In this document: in pieces, positions 1 through 9,596 of the stretch
Layout: the number at the start of each line of letters is the position of its first letter
How positions within the stretch are numbered: the stretch's first letter is position 1
Origin: Lunasporangiospora selenospora
Taxonomy: Eukaryota; Mortierellomycota; Mortierellomycetes; Mortierellales; Mortierellaceae
Direction of reading: 5' to 3'
Length of the DNA stretch: 19,359 nt
Assembly: GCA_015680635.1 (NCBI GenBank)
Contig: JAABOA010000182.1
Location: 1-19,359 of the forward strand
The notes under the pieces: model-generated
Databases searched by the model: none
What the model was told of the DNA's origin: nothing
What the model saw: only the letters and a program-made list of their open reading frames with translations
Made by a program: the position numbers and the translations under genes

Positions 1-86
1 CCTCTCCACAGCTGCACGCATCCACATAAACACAAACATGGGCTGCTGCATGGCGTTTTACCATCCGCCGGTCTCTTTTCCTTAAG

Positions 87-333
87 GACGCTACTAGGCG
101 CAGACACAAGAGCAACATTGTTGGACTCCATTCAGGAAGAGCCAGAGCTCTTGAAGGTGTTATTTGGTCACACATATTCTGTCGACTCAACGGTCGGCTT
201 ACCATTATGTTGTCTTTCGCATTCGACTCCGTGGCGACAGCAGGCAGCCTCGACATGGAATAGCGGACTCGGACCATCCACCGCTTCTGCTCAGCACGCG
301 AGCTGTCGATACCGAAACAAGTTTAGGTGGTAA
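87..333 (+). CDS. Possible 3'-terminal exon of a gene entering from the left (doubtful)
   Basis: A frame open from about position 87 to a TAA at 331-333 follows a pyrimidine-rich stretch ending in an AG at 85-86, which looks like an intron acceptor. The first 25 or so codons read like a coding helix (TLLGADTRATLLDSIQEEPE), but the rest, rich in Ser, Gln, Arg and Cys, does not look like a conserved domain. I do not recognise a family. A GT at about 152 could end the exon earlier. It could equally be chance or UTR. The start of any such gene lies outside the window. Confidence 0.2.
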
Positions 334-976
334 AAGAAGTACTGTATAGTGGGGGAGGGGGAGACAAATGGCGTCAGGAAGTTGAGCCCTATCTTTTAGA
401 ACAGAAAAGTGTTGGGGAGGAAGCAAATGGGAGCAGAAGGGTCATAAGTCTGTCTTCTCTTTCTCGTGGATATTCTCCTTCTCCACAGAAGCAACTCTGT
501 CAATCATTGATTGAAATTTTAGAGGTAATATTTTGGACAAGAAGATGCTTGTCTGGTCAGGGCCCAGGTGGTCTAGAGGGATTCAGGAGAACTAATGGCA
601 GCATGAGGTTCAATTTCATCACTGTTGTTGTCTTGACTCCTGCCTCGCATACAGGTATCATTTAGTATGTGCCATTGATCCGCTCGAGCCGGAAAGGAAC
701 AACTACTGTCAGTGCGCTAATTCTCTCTTTGCTCTCAAGTAATCCATGCTCAACAGCCTGGACGCTACACAAAGCTTATTACCGTATCCGAATGGTAGTT
801 GCTGTGAGCTGCATTTTCAGCTGGCAGCCATGAGGAGGAGTTTCTACTGCGCTAGAAACTGGTGCTGCTACTGGTCATATGCTCGAATTTAACGGAAACT
901 CTTCCTTCGTTTTATTCATGTCATTTTGAACTCCTTGATCCCAATGTGTGAACTACGCATGGTATTCTTTCAGAGA
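334..976. other. Non-coding stretch, including the 3' flank of the ECM14-like gene
   Basis: No convincing coding frame or RNA gene is visible here. The right part is the 3' UTR and terminator region of the minus-strand carboxypeptidase homologue. The left part has a purine-rich run around 350-440 and is otherwise featureless. Confidence 0.5.
911..916 (-). terminator. Candidate polyadenylation signal AATAAA for the ECM14-like gene
   Basis: The minus strand reads AATAAA about 61 nt downstream of the TAA stop at 977-979, a usual place for a eukaryotic poly(A) signal. The hexamer and its position are seen directly. That it is used is inferred. Confidence 0.45.
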
Positions 977-3448
977 TTAGCCCCACTGCTTCTCACGGAC
1001 GCGGATAAAGTTGGCAAGATACAAGATGGCAGCGAATGTCTCCTCAGACGATGGTAAGATCTCTGACTCAGGTAGTAGAAAGCCATATCGACCAGTATCA
1101 CGCAACTGCACCTCATAAGAGTACTTGACTTTTCCTACCGCGTATGTCCTATGAAGTTACGCATCAGAGCATCGATTAAAATGTCATCTCCACAAAACAA
1201 TGTACCTCTCATATCAACATGTACAACAACAACAAAAGGTAAAGGGTCCGTAACCAAACAGCAAGATAAAAAAGGGTAAATACCAATCAATTGAGCCACC
1301 TGTAGCTTTCAAGACAAGATTGCATACGCTTCCAACAGCGAACCGCTTGCCGTGGACAGTATGCAATGCTTTCGCGGCACCCATGGCTGCTTCTGTAATA
1401 TCTTCATCGTCCTTTGGGACCTTATCGCAATCAACTCCGAATGGAGTTAGCCAAAGCTGTGAGTAGGCGTGAAAATCAATATACGAGACGACGTTCTTGC
1501 GTTTTTGGATGTAGTCAGCCATCATCTTTGCCTCGTGTGAAGCAAAGGCCTCAGGTCCTTGGTATCCTTCGTTGCATGGGTTGTCGTAAACTCCACCGGA
1601 TGTCCACTGGTATCCCCAGTTGCGGTTTGGATCCTAGTCATTGGATCAAGAACGTTAGATACTGGCGTCTTTCATATTTCAGGGTGATCCTGAGGCAATC
1701 TGAAAATAAGATGCCCCCCCCCCAAAAAAATAGATAAAGATCCGTACAATGCCTGGACATTTTTCAATGGAAGTAGGCTGTCGATTCTTCCGCCACATGC
1801 GGTTCTGTTCCCATGTATAGACGTATCCATCAGCATTCAACAGCGGCACGAGCACAAACTCGAATCGATTAACAAGGCGAGTAATCTTCTTATTGCGCTT
1901 ATATCCTCGTGTGAGTTCCTTGGCGAGATATGTCACCACGGCAGGTCCAATCCACTCTAAGCATTTCCAAAAAGGAGAAAGGGAACATAAAAGTAACTTG
2001 TCAGCCATGAGTTCATATACAAGTTCCCTCGCATGAAAAGAGGGGGGGGGGGGTTCTATACCTCGAGCATGCAGACCAGCATGGATTACTATCGCCTTTG
2101 GATTTTTTTTGGGGCGTGAAGGTTTCTTGCCTTTCTTGGGGAATGTGGGCTCGAGCCCAAAGTTGTGCTTGATCCATGCTAATAGCCCGTCTGCCATATC
2201 GTCCACTGTCTCTTCTACAAACTCTTCCAGATTTTCATCATCCTCATTATCATCATCATCATCATCCTCCTCTACTTCCTCCTCTCCTACCTCCTCTTCC
2301 ATATCTTCGTTCCAGAACTCTGATTTTCTAGATCGCTTCTTCTTACGCTTGTAGCCATGGATTGAAAGTCCAAAGATTTCTCTACCTTCATGCGTCTTTC
2401 CAATAGAGACTCGCTTGACAAGCTTTGGGTACTTTGAACTCAAGGTCTCCATAAACTTGTTGATTGTTGCCAAATCGTGATAGTTTTCCCAGAAAGTATT
2501 GTTGAGAAAGTTCCATTCCTGAGTTTGCCCAAGCCCCAAAGATGAGGATGGGGGTTGGTCCGGGATAAGGTCCTGCAGGTTGGGTATCATGACTGAGTAG
2601 TCGAGACTAGACTGGAGTCCGAACCTGTCTAGCAGCGAGGCGGGCACGCGCACATCGACAGCACCAATCCTGAGCGGCGACCACAGGTCAAGGTTGTTCT
2701 CCTATTCGCGTTTAAAAGAAATGGGACGGCCGGTGCGTGTCAATTGATTGGACGGAGAGGAGAGGGTGTGGTGTGTGAATTGTGTGCGTGTGGTGCACAA
2801 TGAGATGGGGAGTGTGGTGCGTGTGGTTGAAAGAGAGTACAACGATTCGTGTCTACATTGCTAGGGTGGGTCCGCCCGCTCTGTGCCACCACCCCCCTTT
2901 CCACACTTGGCTCCTTCGCCCCGCACCTCCCACACTCTGACCCCTGTCCTGTTCATTTTCAGGTGGCCGTTGCATATTTGTGCACACTGCTCCGAGGGAG
3001 AAATACTCTCACACGATGCCTGTTCCACTCAATCGAGCCACAACACACAGATGCTTAAATCTCTCTCTGGCCCAAGAGTCGACTTGATATTCTTCATATA
3101 CGGACACCACCCAGGGAACTTTGGCTTGTCTCTAGGACTGGCAACATAAAAAAGGTACTCCAGGAAGATGGTTACCTCTACAAGAGCCGTAAGCCTCTCG
3201 AGCTGACCATAGGTCGAGACCTGTACCCGGAGAACCTTCTCTCCGTCGAAGCGGGCGTACCCGCCTGCGTTGTTCTTGACCGTTTGAGGCGATTGTCCAG
3301 TTCGCAGGCGGGGCATGAACGGACGTTGCTGATGGCCATTCTCAAGTAGGTCATTCCTGGAATCCAGCTGGTTCTGTGCGGACGTGAGCGAGAGCGCAGT
3401 TAGGATGCTCAGCGCCAGCGAGACGGTTGTCCAGAGTTGGCGACGCAT
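977..3448 (-). CDS. ECM14: ECM14-like M14 metallocarboxypeptidase homologue, probable pseudoenzyme
   Basis: Five exons on the minus strand (3448-3176, 2701-2062, 1956-1748, 1633-1284, 1148-977) join in phase to give 547 aa. Residues 1-25 form a signal peptide with a hydrophobic core and SAQ near the cleavage site. A propeptide-like region runs to about 150, followed by an M14 catalytic fold. Zinc ligands are intact: H302 and E305 in GLHAREW (E305 is restored by splicing out 2061-1957) and H429 in DFHAYSQ. Substrate-site residues R360 (NRMWRK), N377/R378 (DPNRNW) and Y431 also remain. In [18 protein letters not shown] the position of the catalytic glutamate (bovine CPA E270) is Q505, and the CPA Y248 position appears to be L482. 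Ecm14 proteins are known as vacuolar or secreted pseudopeptidases linked to cell-wall biogenesis, so a non-catalytic role is likely. An 86-residue basic-then-acidic insertion (208-293) precedes the zinc His. Confidence 0.9.
1714..1730. repeat. C10A7 homopolymer tract in ECM14 intron 3
   Basis: Ten C followed by seven A on the plus strand, so T7G10 in the pre-mRNA, lie inside the intron 1747-1634. They mark the end of open frame readthrough of exon 3. The G run is complementary to the C12 run in the preceding intron. Confidence 0.8.
2042..2053. repeat. G12 homopolymer tract in ECM14 intron 2
   Basis: Twelve consecutive G on the plus strand, so C12 in the transcript, start 8 nt after the donor at 2061-2060 of the intron 2061-1957. 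The length is likely to be polymorphic or error-prone in sequencing. Being intronic, it does not affect the frame. Confidence 0.8.
2702..3175 (-). other. Long first intron (474 nt) of the ECM14-like gene
   Basis: Donor GAG|GTAACC at 3175 and acceptor TAG at 2702 join in phase 0 and give a continuous pro-region (LTALVE followed by ENNLDLWSP). The intron is three to five times longer than the others in this gene. It holds a TG-rich stretch at about 2766-2832 and C-rich runs near 2885. I see no additional coding exon or RNA gene in it. Confidence 0.7.
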
Positions 3449-4524
3449 GTGGGTGTGTTATCCACGGAGGCAAGTCTGACAAGGAGCGAGCCTTAGTTGT
3501 GTTGAGCTTTTGAATGTAGGAGTAGAATGTCGAGAGAGAGAGAGATCCCAGAGTGATGGGATGGCAAAGGGAGTGAATGGCAGGCCTGCAATGGAATGGG
3601 GAACACACCAGAGGAGGAGGAGTGAGTGAAGAAGAGAGACGTCGGAGAGACCCACAAGAGGAAAAGGAAAAAAGGTGGGCGGAGACTGTTCTTTCTTCTT
3701 GCCCGTCGGCGTTTCAGTGCGCACAGTGCACCCGGGCCGACCTTCTCTCTTCCCAGAAGTCTATTCGATCTCTCTCCAGCTGCACGTCCCTCTGTCTTGT
3801 TGCCTGCAGTCATCGCTGGTCGTCTGCTGCATCGCATGGGCGCAGGAACTGGCTCGCATAATGCGATCACTCGAGGTCCGACAATGTGCGCCTGAGTCTC
3901 CCAACTATATGTGTCGAACAGAGGCATGTCGAGATGCATGAAAAGAGTCCAGCTGGAAAGACCATAGACCACCCTTTGCGCCACAAGGCTCGATAGCACA
4001 CGCACAACTCTTACCGATATCAAAATCGACATCAACATTGATCTCCCTCTCCATCCCTTCTTTCAACCGCCGACTCCCTATCGGCTGCCATCACGCGATG
4101 GAGCGCCGACGTTCATTGGCATGTTGACGTAAATGGGAGCAAAAGCTCTGACGTGGAAAGGTGATCCAATGGAACAAATCACAATCCTTGCCCTGAAAGG
4201 TTTGCATGCCCCTCTGGCCCAGACCTCTTCGCCTACCACGCAGAGGGACTCTCCCAGCAAAATGAGTGTAAGATAAATGCCAACCAGCATTTACTAATGC
4301 TGAGGCGACGAGGGCTCCTACTTTGAGACTTTTTCAGGGTAAATGTTTGCCTTTTGTATTAAAAAGTGACTATGAGAATTGTCAAAGGCACTTCAACGGC
4401 ATTTGGAATGCGTCGCTTTAACGCTTAACGGAATCCTAATATACTTTAATGAATGCCGGGTGGGGAAGAGGTTTGCAAATATGGTTATTCACAGTGTAGT
4501 GTCTGTCAACCAGGGGGGCATCGT
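3449..4524. other. Intergenic: ECM14 promoter and AFI1 3' flank
   Basis: Both flanking genes are on the minus strand, so this 1.1-kb gap holds the ECM14 5' region (left part) and the AFI1 3' UTR (right part). A (GA)7-type run lies at 3532-3545. Several open frames exist on the minus strand, including one with a hydrophobic start at 4290-4078, but none resembles a known protein. No TATA box is obvious. Confidence 0.5.
4445..4450 (-). terminator. Candidate poly(A) signal variant ATTAAA for AFI1
   Basis: ATTAAA on the minus strand lies about 75 nt past the AFI1 stop (4527-4525). This is the commonest variant hexamer and the distance fits. It is a weak motif in AT-rich flank, so the call is tentative. 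Confidence 0.25.
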
Positions 4525-7522
4525 CTAGCCAAGGTGCCCTGTACTTGAGAGCCTTGCTTGCCGGACATGTTGGTGGTGTTTGATCGAGTTCTCCATCTGT
4601 TGTGTCAATTCCCTGGCTAGACGCTCATATGTATTACGCTCAAACCTATTCAACGACTTGATGTAAACTCTTCCCGTCTATTATAGAAGCGGTCAAATAT
4701 CAGTCAAAGGCATAGTGGGCTATGTTTTCCGTGAACAAAGACGTGAGGATTATTCTAAATCAGATACTGGGCTTACAGGATGCTGGTTCAACCGATTCAA
4801 AAAAGCAACAGTGTCACTCCTGACACTTGCAATAGGATGGAATAGACCGTACGCAACACAGAACAGCCCGCCTTGGGACAGTGGAAGACATGACAAGAAC
4901 TACAGGTAGTGTGGGTGATAGTAAAAGCAGGTTTTCATAGTGATCAGTATTGGTCAATAGCGTTGTTGCTAAATCGGGGCTGCTGGAGTTTGGTCTTTCT
5001 TCTTCATCTTACCTCAATAATCTGCTTATCGGTTACAATGTTCTGCAAGAATCCTCTAAAGAGAACCGAAACATCTTGCTGTGGCAAAGCTCGTGCAAGC
5101 TTCAGTAATGAGATGACTCTCTTGACATCCATGCAGCGGATCGTCCTTGTCGCCAGCCAAGCTTTATGGTCCTTTTTCATTCCATTTATGACAGTAAAGG
5201 GTCGTTAGTAAGTATAGTCAAGTCGAACCACGAGGTGTCGCTATTAATGATTCCAAGATTCGCCATATTTACCTCTTGGAGGTACTTGTAGCTAGTTGTC
5301 AACCTCCAACCCTCGATGCGGCTTGAATTTACAGATACTTCTTTAGATCGTGTTGTTTCATCCATGAAGACAAGACCCGTTCCAAGGTACTTTGCAGACT
5401 CTGGAGTGTTCGTTTTGTTAAGTCCAATGGTTGTTTGACTGTACACCTGCTCTTCGTACAAGGAGGCCAATTGGACAAAGCGCGCAACATATTCTTGGAA
5501 CTTTGCACGGATCGCCATTTCTCCATAATGTGCCTGAATAGCGTTCAGGATCTAGAGAGGTTGGTGTGGGAATATTGGCAGACGTTAATTTCCACCTCTG
5601 ATTACACTATGTGGAGCCTACTCCCTTTTACCGCTTCAAATCAGTGGGCAAGATTCAAGGAGTTGGATTCTTACTTCTGCCATAAATTCATTATCGCCAG
5701 TGTCGTATTTGCTACTACTTTGAGCTACAGTGTTGCCTCCAAAGAGTTGCAACGGTCGCGTATCATCATAATAGCCCGTAGTGCCGGGGGCAGGCATTGG
5801 TGCGATGTCTTTGCTAACTGTGATCTTTCCAGTGTCAATGTTACAAAGAACATCCCACCATGCCGTACGGTCTTCAAATAGCTGGTTTGTGACTCCCGCA
5901 ATAAAGCCCTTGCTATAAGTAAAGGGACGCAGTTAATACTCTTGCATACATATTTTGGTCTTACTTTTCACTACTAATTTTGGTAACAATAACAACTCGG
6001 CCTTTGGCGCCATTACCATGTCAAGAGGTGGTCAATCCCTGCGAGATTTGTATAAGGGTATGCACGCTCAGGAAAGCCACGAAGAACACCGCCGCATCCA
6101 CTGCCAAGAGCACATGCTGCCAATACATAGTTAGCAACATCGCCAGCGGGGTGACCATTGCCAAGGAAGACGACTCGTTTCCCTGTTAACAATGCGTTCA
6201 TCAATAGCATGATAGGATGCGTGCTTGGTCCATTTGAATCCAAGTGAGCATGGTATGGGTGGTTGGATGGTGATGAAGAGCCACTAAATGTTGAGATGAG
6301 ACGGATGAGCGAGAACTAGTCCACGAAGAGAAATTGTGAAGAGGGAAAGTAACAATACAACTAAGTAATATGGCGATGGGACCAATGGTACAGAGGATAA
6401 CCACTGGGAAGGTTGTAGCACCGTGACATACCTCGCCAACCTCTTCTGGATTGATACTGAGCGGGACCCTAATGGGGATCTTAATGCCATCGTAGACGAT
6501 TTTTGTTTCATAAAACTGACAGTCCCTGTTCTTGGCCTTTCCTCCAGGAGTTTGTCCAACGACGATTCCAAGTCCTTGGGACATATCAACTTTGGTAGGT
6601 GAGGCCTGGGCTGCAGCATCCTCATTGGCGGCGGCCTCAAACTTTTCAATAAAGAGCTCCTTATTGTCTGCGGATCGAAGAATAGTCCGTTCATATGGTG
6701 ACAGGTCAGGTGGATTGAGCTCCATTGAATTAACGGATTCGTAAAGAGTCTTAAGAACTTCAATTGTGGGGTTTTTGAAGTAGTTCTCCAGAGCTAACAG
6801 GAGGACGGGCTGTAATTTAAAGGTATTGGTAAGAACGAGAACAATGTGAACTTGTAAGGATGGCACTCCTACGATGGTCAGAAGAGCTGTCATTGTACCT
6901 TGTATACGTGCAGATACTGGTGAGTCGTGCAGATCGCCATTGCCTTGACCGTCGCACCCCTATCTCGATAAAAAACGAGCGCATCGTCTAGGTCAGCAGC
7001 TTGAGATGACAACAATCAAGACTAATGACCCACAGCTGTAGAGACAGGTCACTATCCAATGCTATACCTGCGAATAGAGGCATCATGGTTTGTGCGGACT
7101 AAATTAAGCACATAGAGGAGTGGATTCTCGGTGTTTTCTGTCAAGGCCTTATTGCCATTCCAAGGAGCTGACTTTGCTTGGTTGAGAAAGAAGATGGTCC
7201 AGTCCTCCGAACGGAGATGAGCTCCATCTGGCAGCATAAGCTCTGCAAGGACACTGTGATAGACGAATTACATGCAAGATGCTGTGTTAACAATCTATGA
7301 ACACGGCAAGTCATCGAAATGACAGCTATTGGCCTATATGCCCCAGTAGATGTGCTGACTAACGGAGGTCTAGGGAAGCAGGGCAGGCGAGATGAAAGGC
7401 GAGAGGTTGTGGACTCACTGGTTGTCAGAGGTGATGTTCGTCGGGTACTGATGGGTCAGAACTGACCCCTGGTCGATATCGAACTCTGCTAACAAGATGG
7501 TTGTGACATGTTGGGGTGCCAT
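4525..7522 (-). CDS. AFI1: Afi1-like Arf3-docking / stabilization-of-polarity-axis protein
   Basis: Nine minus-strand exons join in phase to 618 aa: 7522-7419, 7253-7068, 6959-6899, 6809-6432, 6315-6017, 5912-5675, 5551-5273, 5171-5013, 4677-4525. The start ATG is fixed by an in-frame TGA eight codons upstream. Residues 1-117 match the Afi1 docking domain ([18 protein letters not shown], then [20 protein letters not shown]). The middle holds the hallmark segments of the SPA region: [70 protein letters not shown], then [11 protein letters not shown]. The family recruits or senses Arf3 (Arf6-type GTPase) at the cortex and maintains the growth axis; the fold is DENN-related. The C-terminus is helical and charged. 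The protein is shorter than the yeast one (about 890 aa from memory) but lacks no core block that I can see. Confidence 0.9.
4678..5012 (-). other. Long last intron (335 nt) of AFI1
   Basis: Donor GAG|GTAAGA at 5012 and acceptor ATAG at 4678 are consistent with phase 0, joining ...DKQIIE to [12 protein letters not shown]. The other AFI1 introns are 89-165 nt. I looked for a further exon inside and found no frame with both splice signals and family-like sequence, but a short one cannot be excluded. Confidence 0.55.
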
Positions 7523-8001
7523 TCGAATCGAGTCAGGCGGGGATCAGGCGATGCGGAGTGGTGGGTGGTTCTGGCGGGAGATGGAGTGGGAGGAAGTGAT
7601 GAGACAGGGATGGTGTGGTAATACAAAGCGTGTCTGGACGCCGAGGTGGATGAGGGCGGGAGCAGATGAAAGAGCCTCGCGCACAGCGACGCTCTCGAAA
7701 GACAAAATAGATGTGATGGGCGGGAAACGAATTCGGCACCACACAGGCTGTGATCGTGATTGGGGAGCGCCCATTGCTGGGAGCCCTAAATGTGAGTGCT
7801 GCCGTAGCATGGCCGAATTCCCGGGCCAGAGGCACCACCAGGCGCTGGACACCCATCGTCTCCAGACCCAGCTCAGGACCAGTATCGCCAGTCCAGAAAG
7901 GAGTAGTGCGAAAGGCCGTCACGACATGGTCTGTCAAATGGGAGGGTTTTACGACTTTACGGGAAAACATTGCTCTCTTTCCCCACGACTGATCCACGGC
8001 C
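7523..8001. promoter_or_regulatory. Divergent (bidirectional) promoter region of AFI1 and CDC43
   Basis: 479 bp separate the two start codons, which face away from each other, so both promoters must lie here or overlap the genes. There is no clear TATA box. One ATTGG (inverted CCAAT) lies at 7759-7763. The stretch is G-rich on the left half and has long fortuitous open frames on both strands without recognisable protein similarity. Confidence 0.55.
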
Positions 8002-9326
8002 ATGGCTTCATCCTCAGTCCCTGCAACATCTACGCGTCCACCATTGGAGTTCGAGGGAGCGAAACACATAAAGTACTTCAAAAGATGTCTTCAGATGCTA
8101 CCTAGTTCAGTCTCCAGTATGGATACAAATCGGTACGTAATGAACTTCATTATTTTGCTTTCGCTCATTCTTGAAGGTCTGTCTCGACTCGAGAATGTGC
8201 TAGTAAGATATTTAACTGACCTCTCCCCCAATGTTGGCTGAGTAGGTTGACTCTTGCCATGTTCTCTCTCGGAGGGCTTGAGCTCCTTGGTGCACTTGAA
8301 GACACCGTGTCAGAGAAGGACCGAAAAGATTGGATTTACTCACAGCAAAGGGTTCCTTCTGGTAACAGCGAGAATGTCGGTATGATTGTACCCCGCTTGC
8401 TTTTGCAAAACGTCCAGTGGCAGCCCATGGCCTGTAGAATTCCCACTGATTTTTTGTCATTTGGGTTACTTTCGTGTTAATCAGACGACCAGGAAATCCT
8501 TGCAGGATTTGCAGGAGGGTCTTTCTCAGGTCTCCCTTTCTGCCAAAATGAGCAAGCAGAACTGTCAGGAACCAACAGCTCGTCTCGACTCACCATCTAT
8601 GATACAGCACATATTACGATGACTTATGCAGCCCTAGTCTCATTACTTATTTTGGGTGATGATCTGTCAAGGGTAGCAAAAGAACCAATCGTACGCGCAC
8701 TCAAGAAGCTCCAGCAGCCCAATGGCTGCTATATCCCTTGCATCACAGACTTTGAACCCGACCTTCGGTTTTTGTTTTGTGCGGCTGCCATTTCTTATAT
8801 CCTGGATGACTGGTCTGGAATGGATCGCGAGGCCGCCATCCGCTTTATCCATGAGTGTCAGACATATGAGCATGCGTTCTCGCAAAGTCCACGACAGGAG
8901 GCTCACGGAGGAACGACTTATTGTGCAGTAGCAACTCTTGGACTAATGGGTGAAAATGCGTGTGCTGATCAGAAGACAATGACTCGAGACGATGATGCCG
9001 GAGAGGACGACAACGCTTTCCAAAAGCGCAAACAGGCTGCCGGGTACTTTGATAAGGAGGGTACAAAGAGATGGTGCTTGAATAGACAAACTACGGGATT
9101 CCAAGGTCGAGTTAACAAGCCGACAGATACCTGCTATTCCTTTTGGATTGGCGGAGCGCTAGAAATCATTGGTGGTATGGATCTGGTCAATCACGAGTGC
9201 AACCGTGGCTTCTTGTTAGAAACGCAGAGCAAAATAATAGGAGGATTCAGCAAATGGGTTGACTCTTCGCCAGGTAAGGGGTTCTCTCTCTCTCTTTCTC
9301 TTTCTCTTTCTCTCTCTCTCTCTCCT

Positions 9327-9370
<44 letters not shown>

Positions 9371-9596
9371 GCAGAGAATGGGAGCTGTCAAATATGCTTC
9401 CCTTATCTAGTTTATTGACCACTGGCAATTGCAATTACAATTGTTGACAGATCCTTTGCATTCCTACATGGGCATTGCGGCGCTATCGCTGATGGGCGAG
9501 TCGGGTATTCGGCCAATAAATCCACTGCTGAATATTTCAAAGCGCTGCCATGATCGACTTGTTCAGAACACCGTGTTCAGGAGGGAAACCTCATAG
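8002..9596 (+). CDS. CDC43: Geranylgeranyltransferase type I beta subunit
   Basis: Exons 8002-8132, 8246-8379, 8485-9273 and 9451-9596 join in phase to 399 aa (human PGGT1B is 377). The enzyme attaches geranylgeranyl to C-terminal CaaL proteins such as Rho and Cdc42 and acts in the cytosol as a heterodimer with the shared alpha subunit. Visible family blocks include YDTAHITMTYAALVSLLIL, GDDLSRV, EAHGGTTYCAVATLGLMG, KRWCLNRQTTGFQGRVNKP and GGFSKWVDSSPDPLHSYMG, which cover the prenyltransferase repeats. The zinc ligands are D303 and C305 (DTCYSFW) and H355 (PLHSYMG). H355 lies on the last exon, so correct removal of intron 3 is essential. An acidic insertion of about 25 residues (roughly 245-282) precedes KRWC. 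The ATG is the first in this frame with a matching N-terminus (HIKYFKRCLQMLP). Confidence 0.93.
9282..9326 (+). repeat. Polypyrimidine CT/TTC microsatellite in CDC43 intron 3
   Basis: An almost pure CT tract interrupted by TTTC units starts 8 nt after the donor at 9274. In the transcript it is a long pyrimidine tract that could bind splicing factors. If the intron were retained it would encode a Ser-Leu run. Confidence 0.85.
9327..9371 (+). repeat. (TTG)15 trinucleotide microsatellite in CDC43 intron 3
   Basis: Fifteen uninterrupted TTG units end directly at CAG (9372-9374), which makes a plausible acceptor in front of 9375. The acceptor that restores the protein is instead at 9449-9450. Retention would give a poly-Leu run and a stop. 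Confidence 0.9.

Noticed and set aside
2109-2354. Plus-strand Ser-rich open frame
   Set aside because: Antisense reading of the acidic insertion of the ECM14-like protein.
3493-4038. 181-codon minus-strand open frame upstream of ECM14
   Set aside because: Composition is unlike a folded protein (Ser/Leu/His-rich tail from GA/CT-rich DNA) and it ends just upstream of the ECM14 start; probably promoter or 5' UTR.
4078-4290. 70-codon minus-strand frame with a hydrophobic, signal-like N-terminus
   Set aside because: Lies in the AFI1 3' flank / ECM14 upstream region, no family resemblance, weak context and no supporting splice or promoter signals; likely chance.
4770-4810. tRNA-like T-loop GGTTCAACC
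   Set aside because: No matching T-stem, anticodon stem or acceptor stem can be formed around it.
7497-8105. Long open frames on both strands of the AFI1-CDC43 intergenic region (about 200 and 180 codons)
   Set aside because: They overlap first exons of recognised genes, are compositionally odd and match no family; the region is better read as a shared promoter.
9191-9434. Poly-Asn, poly-Gln and poly-Leu proteins from the CT/TTG repeats
   Set aside because: They are translations of a microsatellite that lies within an intron of CDC43.
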